From Rhodothermales bacterium (GTDB lineage Bacteria > Bacteroidota > Rhodothermia > Rhodothermales > UBA10348): 64,000 bases of DNA. The stretch is from assembly GCA_017643395.1 (NCBI GenBank), contig JAEPNP010000001.1:703806-767805 (forward strand), written 5' to 3'. Shown here one piece after another: positions 8,631 through 17,734 of this stretch; the first letter of the stretch is position 1; each line of letters opens with the position of its first letter. A model generated the notes under the pieces. The model had not been told where the DNA came from and searched no databases. It saw nothing but the letters and a program-made list of their open reading frames with translations. The translations under genes were made by a program, and so were the position numbers.

Positions 8631-10733
8631 TTATTTGACCAGAAGTGCCTGGCGGACTGCCGCCGTCTTTCCGCCCGCTTCGATGCGGTAGAAATAGGCC
8701 CCCGAGGGCAGACCCTCGGCATTCCACTCAATGGCGTGGGTGCCTGCAGAGTGATTCCGATCCACCAGCGTCTGGACAAGGCGTCCCTGCACATCGTAGA
8801 TGCGCACGGCCAACGGGCCGGAGGTGGAGGCCTTGTATTCAATCCGCGTGCTGGGATTGAACGGATTCGGGTAGTTCTGCGCGAGCTGGTACTGGTCCGG
8901 CACGCCGATTCCCAGAACGCCCGGGTCGATGCGGCTGGTGTTGGTGCTCGTGCCCGGAGAAGCCGCCGTCAGCTGCTTGACGTAGTCGTAGCCGCGGTGC
9001 GGGTTGGCCTGGTACGGGAATTCGTCCAGCAGGGCGACGTCGTTCGCGGTCGGACCGGCGTTGTAGGTCAGCACGTCCAGGAGATCCTGGGTAACCGGGC
9101 TGGCCGAGCTGTTGGGATCGTAGTCGTCGTACCAGAGGCCAATGGCAGCCAGCACGACGCCGGACACCGCCTGCAGCTCGATGGTGGTGACGTCATCCTC
9201 GAGCCGGCGCCCGTTGGGGAAACCGTCCATGTTCGGGATGAACTGGATGTCCGTCGTCGCATTGAAGCGGGCATCGGTCAGTCCGAGCACGGCCGCCTGC
9301 ACCAGCCCGAGCGTGCTGAAGTCTGCGTCGTTGCGCGGCGTCGGCGGCACGGCCATGTTCAGACGCAGCATGTCGCCGCCAGTGGGCATGAAGTTGTTCA
9401 CGAACGGCTTGCCTGCAGCCAGCGGGTCTCCGCCCTTGCCGGTGGCCAGCTGGTAGGGACGCACGTTGGGCACGCCCACGTAGAAAGCAGGCCAGAGATC
9501 GACCGAGCGCGGCTGGCCCGGACCAGGAAGCAACAGGGTGCCGAAGACCGCATCGTCCAGAGCGGTGCCTTCCACGGCGGCGGAGCCTTTCAGGCCGTAG
9601 AGACCGTCCTGGCCGTTGCCGAAGTCAAATGCGCCGAGTGAATTGCGCTGAACACGCAGAGCGGACATGGCCGGCACGGCGCCACCGAACTGATCGTCAT
9701 CCATGTAGAGCGCCAGCTCGGGATTGTAGAAGTAGGCGTTGTGCGCGGGGTCCTCGTTGTACGGGGTGCGCGCATTCCAGCGGTCCTTCTCGCCGAGGGG
9801 AATGACGGCTTCATTGGTCAGCGGCATGCCAAGGCGGGATACCTGCACCCAGGGGCCGCTGTACGTCGGCGCTTCGCCTTCTGCTGAGAGCGTCTTCATC
9901 TGGGGCCGGCTGGCGGATGCCCAGACGCCGATCACAAAGTCGCCGTCCAGAATGTTGGCGGCCTCGGAGGCCATTTTTCCATCCTTCTGCAGTGTGGAAA
10001 TCGGCACCTGGAGCGCGATCGTGTGGGTATTGAAGCCGGCGACGGCGTCTCGTGCGTTGTCCGGGTTGCTCGCGTCCATTCCATAGGAGGAGCGCGTCTC
10101 GCCGAGATCAAAGATGCCGCCGAGGTCGACGAAGAAGGCGTCATCGCGCGGTCCGGCGAAGACCACCTCGCCCGTACTTGCGGTCGTTATGGCTGCATCT
10201 ACCAGGGCCTGGTAGGTGGTGCCGAGACCGGCACCGCCTTCGATGGAGCGTGGGCCGATGTTGTTCGGAGGCACGATGCCGCCTGTGACGATGGTCTCAA
10301 ACGAGCCACCCGCCATGCTGCGCTCCAGCGTGTAGGTGGTTTTCAGGTTTTCCTTGCCCAGGCGAATGTTGAAGAACGTGGTCGGGTCTTCGTTTTCGCG
10401 GGCAAAGGTGAATCGATACGTGATGTCGTCGCCGGTGGTCGAGGCGTCGTTCTTGACGTGGATCTCGTAGCGCACGTTCTCCGAGAACGTGTTGTAGTTC
10501 GGGCCGCCTTCCGGCAGCTCGAGCGGGATATAGTTGGCGATGATCGTGACGGTCTCCGGATTGTCCGGCGAGACGAAGGCGTAGAGATCCGTGTTGTCGG
10601 CCAGCGGATCATTCGCGATCAGCGGCGCCTCCCGGTGACTGGACGCATCGCCCAGCTCCGGGGTCTCCATTAGGAGCCAGCCTGCCAGAAGGACCGGAAT
10701 CAGTAGCAGTCCTCGCTTGATGGAAGTTTTCAT
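8631..10733 (-). CDS. DUF4331 family protein with T9SS C-terminal sorting tail
   Basis: A 700-aa secreted protein. A signal/membrane segment (about 8-22) is followed by the DUF4331 signature near residues 31-55 (SSHREAPL, then DPxADNTDxYAF). The body is beta-rich, and the last 80-90 residues form a Por-secretion tail (YPNPFNPST near its start, ending in a short basic strand). The protein is therefore exported to the surface by the type IX system. The biochemical role of DUF4331 is unknown. I chose the ATG at 10733 because it starts the signal peptide and overlaps the SnoaL-like stop as ATGA. The longer frame to 10997 is the antisense-like part of the upstream gene. Confidence 0.9.
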   Translation of the reverse strand: MKTSIKRGLLLIPVLLAGWLLMETPELGDASSHREAPLIANDPLADNTDLYAFVSPDNPETVTIIANYIPLELPEGGPNYNTFSENVRYEIHVKNDASTTGDDITYRFTFARENEDPTTFFNIRLGKENLKTTYTLERSMAGGSFETIVTGGIVPPNNIGPRSIEGGAGLGTTYQALVDAAITTASTGEVVFAGPRDDAFFVDLGGIFDLGETRSSYGMDASNPDNARDAVAGFNTHTIALQVPISTLQKDGKMASEAANILDGDFVIGVWASASRPQMKTLSAEGEAPTYSGPWVQVSRLGMPLTNEAVIPLGEKDRWNARTPYNEDPAHNAYFYNPELALYMDDDQFGGAVPAMSALRVQRNSLGAFDFGNGQDGLYGLKGSAAVEGTALDDAVFGTLLLPGPGQPRSVDLWPAFYVGVPNVRPYQLATGKGGDPLAAGKPFVNNFMPTGGDMLRLNMAVPPTPRNDADFSTLGLVQAAVLGLTDARFNATTDIQFIPNMDGFPNGRRLEDDVTTIELQAVSGVVLAAIGLWYDDYDPNSSASPVTQDLLDVLTYNAGPTANDVALLDEFPYQANPHRGYDYVKQLTAASPGTSTNTSRIDPGVLGIGVPDQYQLAQNYPNPFNPSTRIEYKASTSGPLAVRIYDVQGRLVQTLVDRNHSAGTHAIEWNAEGLPSGAYFYRIEAGGKTAAVRQALLVK

Positions 10734-11233
10734 GTTGTGGGTTGCGGGATGGTCCCGTGGTTGATGGTGCGGAATGCATTGTTCATCCCGTGTCGCAGCC
10801 CGGTAGCACTGCGCCGGTTGGGCAGGTCGGGCAACAGTCGCAGGCGGCGCAGCAGGCCGGCCATGTCCCAGAGGTGCATGGCTCGGTGCAGCGTGCCACC
10901 CGCGAATTCGAGATGGGAAAACCCGCAGACCTCGACTTCCCGCTGGGTTGCGGGAATGCCCAGGAACGTGCCCTTGTGGGTGCCGGAAAGCACCCATACC
11001 ACCTGTGCGGAGGAGCCCTCGGTCATGGCATGCATCGGAGTGATGCGGCCGTCCGGAAAGGCGGTTGTCAGTCGGCGCAGATCACCCAACAGGGCAATGC
11101 GACCATGCTGAGTAGCCTCACGACTTGCGTCGAACCCACGATACGTGGGTGCACACAGCGAACGAATGAGCGACTCATCTCCGCCGTTGATTGCGCGGAA
11201 GAGCCGGTCTGCAAGTGTGGTGGGAGATTCCAA
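10730..11233 (-). CDS. SnoaL-like / ester cyclase fold protein
   Basis: A 167-aa small alpha+beta barrel protein of the SnoaL/NTF2-like group, recognised from the N-terminal helix pattern (LADRLFRAINGGD), the Arg/Asp strand region and the GTHKG(T)FLGIPAT motif typical of ester-cyclase-like members. Members hydrolyse, cyclise or bind small ligands, and no specific substrate can be assigned. The start is a TTG at 11233; an in-frame stop lies only 13 bases further upstream, so this is close to the true start. First gene of the coupled operon. Its stop overlaps the DUF4331 start (ATGA). The phased heptamer repeat lies 68-96 bases upstream of the start. Confidence 0.75.
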   Translation of the reverse strand: MESPTTLADRLFRAINGGDESLIRSLCAPTYRGFDASREATQHGRIALLGDLRRLTTAFPDGRITPMHAMTEGSSAQVVWVLSGTHKGTFLGIPATQREVEVCGFSHLEFAGGTLHRAMHLWDMAGLLRRLRLLPDLPNRRSATGLRHGMNNAFRTINHGTIPQPTT

Positions 11234-11300
11234 TTGGGCGTGGAGTCATTGGGTTGACCCCATCGTACCGGGAGATTCTGCCCGCCCACCAGATCAAAAC

Positions 11301-11336
11301 CTGCTCATCTTCTGCTCACTTTCTGCTCATGTGAGC
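11301..11336 (-). promoter_or_regulatory. three 11-bp-phased TGAGCAG heptamers upstream of the SnoaL-DUF4331 operon
   Basis: On the plus strand CTGCTCA occurs at 11301-11307, 11312-11318 and 11323-11329, spaced exactly 11 bases, one helical turn. The third overlaps a GCTCA-TG-TGAGC palindrome (11325-11336), followed by seven T. Evenly phased short direct repeats are typical of activator sites. The location, between the regulator gene and the operon it precedes, fits an operator. The binding protein is inferred. Confidence 0.6.
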
Positions 11337-11380
11337 TTTTTTTCAGGGATTTGTGAGCAAAGCACCCTTGGCCCGCGAGC

Positions 11381-13480
11381 CTAGTCTCCGATCTCCATGC
11401 GCCAGAGCGTCTCTCCCACCTCGTCCACAGCACGCGCCAGCTGACGACGGAATGTGGAGTAGGCCATGCCCGTCATCTCGGCCGCGGCTTCCTGACTCCC
11501 CGCGGGTCTGAGATACGTGCGATCGAGCGCCTGATAGGCGCGCTCCAGCTTCGGCAATCCGGAAAGCCCACCGGCCGCATCGGCAATCAGCTGCCGCAAC
11601 GTTTCAATGCGGTCCGCTTCATCCGGGCCGGGAGCGCGGGTGGCTACCAGCGACGAGCGGAGCAGCGGATTTCCGGGCATGCGCTCGGGGCGCGCATAGT
11701 GCTGAAGGGCCTGCTTCAATGCTTCCGCAAAATCGCTGCGATCCAGGATATGCAGGGTCTCGCGCACGGGCGGACGGGACTCCGCCACACTCGCCCCCTC
11801 CTGTCGCTGCCCCATCAACTCCAGCCACGCGTCTGGCGGGACTACCCGCCAGTCATGCCCGAACATGCCGAAGTCCCGGCCGCCCTGCCTGTAGGTCACC
11901 GGGAGCCGATGAATGTCTCCGTACGCCATGATTGGCTCCAGGTCATCCGCGATGCCCGACGGCAGAAAGGAGAACGCGAGCGATGGTGTTGTGAGATAGT
12001 GCTGAACCATGTGCACAAAGATGGCCATCTGCACGTACGAAAGACCCTGGTACTCGTCAGCCGCCATCCAGAAACGGAACACGGTGGCGCGCTCGCCCGG
12101 TCGCAGCGGCGCGGTGCGCTTCAGATACTCCGAGGCGGCGCTCATGCACGGATCTTCCGCCCGCAGCGCATCCGGGTGAGTCTCGAGATCCAGCAGAAAC
12201 AGAAGGCCGTTCGGCACGCCGGCACCGTCTCTGAAAATCACGAGCTCCTCGGACGAAGCTTCCTGAATCCAGGACGCAGCGAACGTGCCCGCCTCCGGGC
12301 CCTCGTGGCGCGTTACCATCTCCCGAACCGCCTGAGCGTCCGCGTCGGCAATGCGCGTGTCAGAGTGTGCCTCGGCCCGACCGTGCCCGGCCCGGAGCTG
12401 CTGGTACAGAGGCTGCACCAGTGGATTGTCCCGGTGCAGGTAGACCAGGTCCCGCAGGTGTCGACGCTGCAGTCCCTTGTCCGACGTGCCGTGCATGGCT
12501 GCGACATAGTAGCGCCGGGCTCGTCGATGCAGCTCCCGGTACTGCCCAGGATTACGCCAACGCAAGTCTGCCGCGAGGGCCTCGCGCGCTACGTCGTGCA
12601 TGGTGAGGCCGGACTCGGAGGCCTCAATAAAGGCCAGTCCACGCAACCACAGGAAGGTCTCGCCCGCCTCCGGGGCGTCCAGCATGGCGGCCAGCAGGTC
12701 CTCCGTCATCGCGTGCGTGATGGCGCATGCCTCCAGCGCCAGTCGATGAGCAGGACTCGGCACCTTCATCACCAGTCTCTCGACCAGCGCGCGCACGATG
12801 TCGGGGGCGTCTGTGGGATCGACATCCACGCCACCCTTCAGCTGGTACAATTCCAGTACCAGGGCTACCGCAAGCGGATGTCCGTGTGTCGGCGCAAGCA
12901 ATGCGTGCACGCGGTCCTCCGGCACGCCGGCCCGATGCAGCATTTCCGCCGCCTCGACCAGCTTCAGATTTCGAAGGGGGAGGGCACGCATGAGGCTGTT
13001 CCATCCGGGCTCGCGGCGCCACGCGTCTGACGGACCGTGTCGCCCGGCCAGCGCCACCACCACGTTGTCCGGCAGGCGTGGCAGAAACTCTCGCACCAGC
13101 CATGGCTCCATGTCGGCGGCCAGCTCGAACGTGTCAATCAGGAGCGCCACACGTTCCTCAACGGCGCCAAGCGCGGCCCACACATCGCAATCATTCGTAG
13201 CCTCCAGCCGCTGGCACACGGACTTCAGAAAGGCGGGCGCCGAATCTCCGAAATCCCGGGCGTCAAGAAGAAGCGCCCGACCGCCTGTCTCGCCGCACAA
13301 TCGTGCGAATGCCTTGAGGAGCGTACTCTTGCCTATGCCCCCCGGACCGTGCACCATGAGTACCAGGTGCTCCGGCTCGGGCTCGACCAACATGCGTCTG
13401 AAGGCCGCCATTTCCTCCCCGCGGCCGACGAAGTCGCGGCCGGCTGCACGGTTGAGTCGATCCTGAAAACGCGAGGACAT
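11381..13480 (-). CDS. STAND-type ATPase transcriptional regulator
   Basis: A 699-aa regulator-like ATPase. A Walker A (GPGGIGKST) lies near residues 50-58 and a Walker B (VALLIDTFE) about 65 residues later. A winged-helix/helical region typical of STAND NTPases follows, then an all-helical sensor region, and at the extreme C terminus a helix-turn-helix-like segment (YSTFRRQL, then LW). STAND proteins couple ligand binding and ATP hydrolysis to oligomerisation and often activate transcription. The ATG at 13480 is preferred over a TTG at 13546. It reads towards the SnoaL-DUF4331-TPR-TonB operon with 147 bases between, where the phased repeats lie, so it is the likely regulator of that operon. 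The ligand is unknown. Confidence 0.75.
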   Translation of the reverse strand: MSSRFQDRLNRAAGRDFVGRGEEMAAFRRMLVEPEPEHLVLMVHGPGGIGKSTLLKAFARLCGETGGRALLLDARDFGDSAPAFLKSVCQRLEATNDCDVWAALGAVEERVALLIDTFELAADMEPWLVREFLPRLPDNVVVALAGRHGPSDAWRREPGWNSLMRALPLRNLKLVEAAEMLHRAGVPEDRVHALLAPTHGHPLAVALVLELYQLKGGVDVDPTDAPDIVRALVERLVMKVPSPAHRLALEACAITHAMTEDLLAAMLDAPEAGETFLWLRGLAFIEASESGLTMHDVAREALAADLRWRNPGQYRELHRRARRYYVAAMHGTSDKGLQRRHLRDLVYLHRDNPLVQPLYQQLRAGHGRAEAHSDTRIADADAQAVREMVTRHEGPEAGTFAASWIQEASSEELVIFRDGAGVPNGLLFLLDLETHPDALRAEDPCMSAASEYLKRTAPLRPGERATVFRFWMAADEYQGLSYVQMAIFVHMVQHYLTTPSLAFSFLPSGIADDLEPIMAYGDIHRLPVTYRQGGRDFGMFGHDWRVVPPDAWLELMGQRQEGASVAESRPPVRETLHILDRSDFAEALKQALQHYARPERMPGNPLLRSSLVATRAPGPDEADRIETLRQLIADAAGGLSGLPKLERAYQALDRTYLRPAGSQEAAAEMTGMAYSTFRRQLARAVDEVGETLWRMEIGD

Positions 13481-13624
13481 GGACGGAAGCAGATTTGGCG
13501 TGCCAGTATACCGATTGCTTCTGCCACGGCCGGGGTTCTGCTTCAAGCGGCGCAGGCACCTACACGGAAACCCCGATTCCCCTCACGGGAAACCGAGGCC
13601 GCCGCTGACCCACCCCATGGGCCG

Positions 13625-13837
13625 TCAGGCCTGGCCGTTCTTGGGGGCCCTTCGCTCCAGGGCCCAGAACGTGACCCGCAAAAGGACCATGCTCCATATT
13701 GCCCCCCCGGCCGCGCCAAGTCCCGCGGGCCAGAGGACCGGTAGATCCGGGTGCCGATAGACCATGGCTACGGCCCCGGCAATCGTGCTCAAGAGGACCA
13801 CGGCTACCACGAATCGGGTTCTTTGGGTCGATCTCAT
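13625..13837 (-). CDS. small two-helix membrane protein
   Basis: A 70-aa protein with a charged start and two membrane helices (about residues 10-28 and 38-58), ending Lys-Asn-Gly-Gln-Ala. I do not recognise the family. The ATG at 13837 lies 4 bases after the stop of the glycine-rich lipoprotein gene, so the two are almost surely cotranscribed. The longer frame to 13975 would overlap that gene and lacks support. Confidence 0.6.
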   Translation of the reverse strand: MRSTQRTRFVVAVVLLSTIAGAVAMVYRHPDLPVLWPAGLGAAGGAIWSMVLLRVTFWALERRAPKNGQA

Positions 13838-13841
13838 GGCG

Positions 13842-14831
13842 TCAGTCCGAGCAACGGAGTTCGTACTGGTCGTGGCGCTGCGCAAAGGGCAGATCCTTCT
13901 GCCTCTTGCACCAGTCGTCCATGTCCTGGGCATGATCGAACACGTCCTGCATGAAGTGCGCAACACCGGACACAAACGTGCCGACTCCTACCCCGATTCC
14001 ACCACCAAGCGTGCCGCCGATGGCTGCGCCTCCAGCACACGCGGGCGGACCGCCAATCAACAAGCCGATCCCGCATCCAACACTCGCGCCGACAAGTACG
14101 CCGCCCTGACCGGCAGTCACACCGTCATTGATCGTGTTGCTCCACCAGTCTCCGGGGTCGAAATGCTCGGTGAACTCGGGCGGGGCCTCCGGTTGGGGAT
14201 CAGTGCCTGTCGAGTCCTGGATACGCAGGAATCGGGGGCTCGCCGAGGCCTGGGGCCCGGCCGCAAACCGGAGAGACGTCGCCAGCTGCTTCAGCGCGTA
14301 CTCGTTCTTTTTGTCGGTAAAGAACTCGAACTGAGCCTGCAACATGGCTGCTGCTTCCAGAACTGGCCGGGCTCCTTCTTCGCCCAGTGCACGCCGGGCA
14401 TCCCTGAGGAGGGGAGCAAAGGCCGCCCGCATGGCCTGCGGAGTTTCAACCCGGGCGGCCTCGAAGACCCGCGTCAGATGGGCGTTGTGTGTGTCGGTGA
14501 GACCTGGCACCTGGATGGGACCCTTTCGCGCGGGGTTCGACCAGGCTTGAGCAAGCCGCCGGCCCGTGTCCTCCACGTCCAGGTCAATCACGTCGGGGGC
14601 ATAGGCATTCATGGCCTCCAGCAGTATGAGCCCGGGGTCTCCGTGCGTCCCGTTGTAGGCGTTGGCGTACTCTATGGTGTGGTCGACCAGTTCGTCCACG
14701 AGAATGCGCGCATCGTCCAGATAGGGATTGGTGTCGGTTTCGTCCGGCAGCAGCAGATCTCCCGCACAGCCCGTCATGAGCAAAGAGAGAATCACCACTG
14801 CGGCACCGAGGGGGATTTGGTGTCGTTTCAT
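13842..14831 (-). CDS. lipoprotein with glycine-zipper region, unknown function
   Basis: A 329-aa predicted lipoprotein. The signal ends LMTGC with the lipid Cys at residue 22. The central part is mostly helical. Near the C terminus a very glycine-rich stretch (about residues 250-285, repeated GxxxG) suggests a glycine zipper able to insert in a membrane or oligomerise, followed by an Asp/Lys-rich tail with two Cys. The start at 14831 is set by the signal peptide; the frame continues upstream to 15284 but would cover the divergent sdaA. The gene precedes the small membrane protein, and the pair may form one envelope complex. Function unknown. Confidence 0.75.
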   Translation of the reverse strand: MKRHQIPLGAAVVILSLLMTGCAGDLLLPDETDTNPYLDDARILVDELVDHTIEYANAYNGTHGDPGLILLEAMNAYAPDVIDLDVEDTGRRLAQAWSNPARKGPIQVPGLTDTHNAHLTRVFEAARVETPQAMRAAFAPLLRDARRALGEEGARPVLEAAAMLQAQFEFFTDKKNEYALKQLATSLRFAAGPQASASPRFLRIQDSTGTDPQPEAPPEFTEHFDPGDWWSNTINDGVTAGQGGVLVGASVGCGIGLLIGGPPACAGGAAIGGTLGGGIGVGVGTFVSGVAHFMQDVFDHAQDMDDWCKRQKDLPFAQRHDQYELRCSD

Positions 14832-14934
14832 GGATCTGTGAGATTTGTGCGTTGAACTTGATTTGCGTGGAGCGCCAGCCGAGACTCGCGCCCGCTCAGA
14901 TCCATAGAAGCGGCTCGGCGCGATTCTGTAACGC

Positions 14935-16353
14935 ATGTCGGCTATCAGCATCTTCGAAATGCTCAAGATTGGGGTGGGGCCTTCCAGCTCCCACACCCTT
15001 GGACCGTGGCGTGCGGTGCAGCGATGGATGCGCGAGCTCACCGCCGAGACAGACCCCCAGCGCATCGAGGGCATCCGCGTCCTTTTGTACGGATCGCTGG
15101 CACTGACCGGCCGGGGACACTGCACGGACACGGCCGTCTGCCTTGCGCTGCTGGGAGAAGAGCCGGAGACGGTGGAGGTCGCCGGCATTGCCGGTTTGGT
15201 GGAGGCGCTGCAGGAACGACGAACCGTGCAACTGGGCGACGCGACGATTCCGTTCGATCCCTCCCGCGACATCGTCTTCCGCATGTCTGAGCGGCTGCCC
15301 TTTCACGCCAACGGCATGGTCTGTCAGGCCTTGGTGGACGGCGAGATCCGGGAGTCGACCTACTACTCCGTAGGCGGAGGCTTTGTGGTCAAGGCTGGGG
15401 AGGAGGACGAGGATTCGGGCGATGTGGTCCTGCCCTACCCGGCCTCCTCAGCCGGCGATTTCGAGAAGCACGCCCGGCGCACCGGCATGTCCATCGCCCA
15501 ACTGGTGCGTGCCAACGAGCGGGTCTGGCGTATGGACGATGCCATTGACCGCGACATCGCGACCATCTGGGACGTGATGCGCGAGTGCATCTATCGGGGC
15601 TGCCATACAGAAGGCACCTTGCCGGGGGGCCTGGACGTGACTCGGCGCGCGGCAGCCCTGCACGGCAAGCTGCTGCCGGACGCCACCTACGGCGACTCTC
15701 ATGAATGGATCAGGGTCCTGAAGGGCCTTTCGCCCAAGTTCAGTCAGGTCCTGAAGTGGGTATCCTGCTTCGCGCTGGCAGTCAACGAAGAGAACGCCAA
15801 TCTGGGACGGGTAGTGACCGCCCCGACCAACGGAGCAGCCGGCGTCATTCCGGCCGTGCTCATGTATCTGGTGTGCTTCAACGAGCGGGAGATGTCGGAC
15901 CGTGATATCGGTGACTTCCTCATGGTCGCCGGCGAGATCGGAACCTATTTCAAGAAGCGGGCGACCATCAGCGCCGCGATGGGCGGGTGCCAGGCGGAGA
16001 TCGGTGTGTCCTCGGCGATGGCCGCCGCGGCGCTTACGGAGAGTCTGGGTGGCACAGTGCCCCAGGCCCTCATGGCGGCTGAGATCGCCATGGAACACCA
16101 CCTGGGTCTAACCTGTGATCCCGTGGGAGGGCTGGTCCAGATTCCCTGTATCGAGCGCAACTCCATGGGCGCCATCAAGGCCATCAATGCGGCCGAGCTG
16201 GCCCTGAACGGAGATCCGGAAAAGGCGAAGGTCTCGCTGGATGACGTGATCCGAACCATGGACGAGACCGCCCGCGACATGTCGCACAAGTACAAGGAAA
16301 CGTCCGAGGGCGGCCTGGCCGTCAACATCTCGGTGCGTATTCCCGAGTGCTGA
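14935..16353 (+). CDS. sdaA: L-serine ammonia-lyase (iron-sulfur, single chain)
   Basis: L-serine dehydratase, converting serine to pyruvate and ammonia in the cytoplasm. The 472-aa chain fuses the alpha and beta domains, as in enterobacterial SdaA/SdaB. The N terminus carries the GPSSSHT motif (about residues 15-21). Cysteines at residues 352, 394 and 405 have the same spacing (42 and 11) as the three [4Fe-4S] ligands of the E. coli enzyme, so the labile cluster should be present. The ATG at 14935 is the first in frame that starts the conserved N-terminal helix. It is a single gene, divergent from the glycine-zipper lipoprotein (103 bases apart). Confidence 0.96.
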   Translation: MSAISIFEMLKIGVGPSSSHTLGPWRAVQRWMRELTAETDPQRIEGIRVLLYGSLALTGRGHCTDTAVCLALLGEEPETVEVAGIAGLVEALQERRTVQLGDATIPFDPSRDIVFRMSERLPFHANGMVCQALVDGEIRESTYYSVGGGFVVKAGEEDEDSGDVVLPYPASSAGDFEKHARRTGMSIAQLVRANERVWRMDDAIDRDIATIWDVMRECIYRGCHTEGTLPGGLDVTRRAAALHGKLLPDATYGDSHEWIRVLKGLSPKFSQVLKWVSCFALAVNEENANLGRVVTAPTNGAAGVIPAVLMYLVCFNEREMSDRDIGDFLMVAGEIGTYFKKRATISAAMGGCQAEIGVSSAMAAAALTESLGGTVPQALMAAEIAMEHHLGLTCDPVGGLVQIPCIERNSMGAIKAINAAELALNGDPEKAKVSLDDVIRTMDETARDMSHKYKETSEGGLAVNISVRIPEC

Positions 16354-16396
16354 GGCAGACCGCCCTCGTGCTTTCCTGACCCGCCGTCGGCGGGCG

Positions 16397-17107
16397 TCAG
16401 AACGCGATGGTCACGCCAAAGCGGGGCTGAACAATGTCTACGGTGGATCGGGTGGTATTGAACGAGTAGCTGCCAAGCTCACGCTCGATATCGCCTTCGC
16501 GCAGGTATTCTGCCTCGCCACCGAGCAGGTAGCGCGCTCCGAAGGTCAGGTATACACGTCCCGGGCGATCGTCGTCGCCCATCGCCCCCTGCCAGACCTG
16601 CACGTCCAGGCCGGCGCCGACGCCGTAGCTCACCGTGTAGTCGTCAAAGTTGGTCGAGCCGACCACCTCCTCATCGAACTCGTTCGTGAGCGATGTCCGG
16701 GTGTAGAGATATTTGACACCGTACAGGCCGTCCACGTATGGGCGCACCTTGCCGGTGATGGGCTGCAGGCGCAGCATGCCGTGTACCTGGGCCAGGTTGT
16801 TCGTGGTGTGTACGCGCGCTTCGATATCCGGGATGGTCATCGACAGCGGTACGTACCGGTTTTCGCTGCCGTAGACGTGGATCCCGGCATCAATTCCGAC
16901 AAAGAGCGGGCTGCGGAACAGGTGCGTTCCGCCGTGCAGGTTGATGCCGAAGCCGGTTTGATCCACGTTCTGCTGGAACGCGCCCTGCGGAACCGCGAGG
17001 GCCAGGTCCACGCCGAACTCGGTACCGGATTGCGCGGAAGCGGAGATGGGTGCCATCAGGGCGATGGCGAGGCCTGCGATCAGGAGGTTGTAACGAATGT
17101 CCTTCAT
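16397..17107 (-). CDS. outer-membrane beta-barrel protein
   Basis: A 236-aa protein with a clear signal peptide (cleavage after SASAQ, about residue 26), alternating amphipathic beta strands and a C-terminal strand ending in Phe, as recognised by the Bam machinery. It resembles the porin-family / OMP_b-brl group of 8-12-stranded barrels with no known transport substrate. It converges with sdaA, 43 bases away. Upstream lies a 211-base non-coding stretch with a GC-only run and a degenerate intergenic repeat. Confidence 0.8.
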   Translation of the reverse strand: MKDIRYNLLIAGLAIALMAPISASAQSGTEFGVDLALAVPQGAFQQNVDQTGFGINLHGGTHLFRSPLFVGIDAGIHVYGSENRYVPLSMTIPDIEARVHTTNNLAQVHGMLRLQPITGKVRPYVDGLYGVKYLYTRTSLTNEFDEEVVGSTNFDDYTVSYGVGAGLDVQVWQGAMGDDDRPGRVYLTFGARYLLGGEAEYLREGDIERELGSYSFNTTRSTVDIVQPRFGVTIAF

Positions 17108-17159
17108 GGGAGTCGCCGTGTCTGTGTTTTAGGACGGGGGTCACGGCGTGTGTCCCAGA

Positions 17160-17310
17160 AATCAGCCCAAAAAGGCCGGAACCAGGCGGTTGCGCCGCTT
17201 GGGTCCCATGAATTGCAAGGTGAGTGCCTGTCCGCGGGCGCGGGGTCGGCGCGGGGGCGCGGGGAGGGCGGCGTCGGGGGTCGGCGCGCAGCGCGCGGGG
17301 CCGACGATTA
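17160..17310. repeat. degenerate intergenic repeat next to a GC-only run
   Basis: Positions about 17165-17215 weakly match the repeat unit seen at 22879-23058 (an A-rich start, GGCCGGA, then TTGCG-CCG-TTGGG). They are followed by an almost pure G/C run at 17235-17310 that includes a GGCGCGC/GCGCGCGG inverted repeat. The repeat-beside-GC-run arrangement matches the other two loci, but the similarity is low. Confidence 0.35.
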
Positions 17311-17318
17311 GCAGGGGC

Positions 17319-17723
17319 CTACTTGTCCGAAAACGCCTGGGGCCATTCCTTGCGCGGCAGCGCCATCTCCAGGCCGTAGAGGAACGACTTGCTTTCGCCT
17401 TTCCAGTTGAAGGGGTCCCTCGCCCGGAGCTGCTTCTGAAGGAAGCGGCTGATGTTGTAGAGCCACGCCTCCAGCACGCGATCCCGCTCTTCCCGACTCG
17501 CAATCAGAGCAATGTTGCTCATGAGCTGCCGAAAATCAGAACCGTTGGGAGCCTGGAATCGGTATGCCGCCAGGTTCGTCAGGCAGTCCTGCTGGATGGC
17601 CATCAGCTGGCTTCGACGGATACGACGGGCAGCCCGCGCCTCAAAGGCTCCTCGCCATCGGGCCAGTTCGTTGATGGCGTTCTGAACGGTAGCGGCCGGG
17701 GGATTCGCCATGGCGGCTAACAT
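17319..17723 (-). CDS. unknown helical protein
   Basis: A 134-aa soluble, mostly alpha-helical protein with many Arg, Trp and Gln residues. I do not recognise it. The start is the ATG at 17723, preceded by AGGAG with 8 bases spacing, a good ribosome site here. The next ATG is at 17711, and the longer frame to 17828 overlaps the upstream gene. It begins 11 bases after the T9SS cargo gene stops and is probably cotranscribed with it. Confidence 0.65.
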   Translation of the reverse strand: MLAAMANPPAATVQNAINELARWRGAFEARAARRIRRSQLMAIQQDCLTNLAAYRFQAPNGSDFRQLMSNIALIASREERDRVLEAWLYNISRFLQKQLRARDPFNWKGESKSFLYGLEMALPRKEWPQAFSDK

Positions 17724-17734
17724 AGTCGGGTCTC

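Noticed and set aside
11699-13030. A 443-codon plus-strand frame opposite the STAND regulator
   Set aside because: Antisense shadow of a gene with clear Walker motifs. No recognisable domain in the plus-strand translation.
16374-16396. CCCGCC/GGCGGG hairpin between sdaA and the outer-membrane barrel gene as a terminator
   Set aside because: Only a 6-bp stem and no T-rich tail on either strand, so it is not called.
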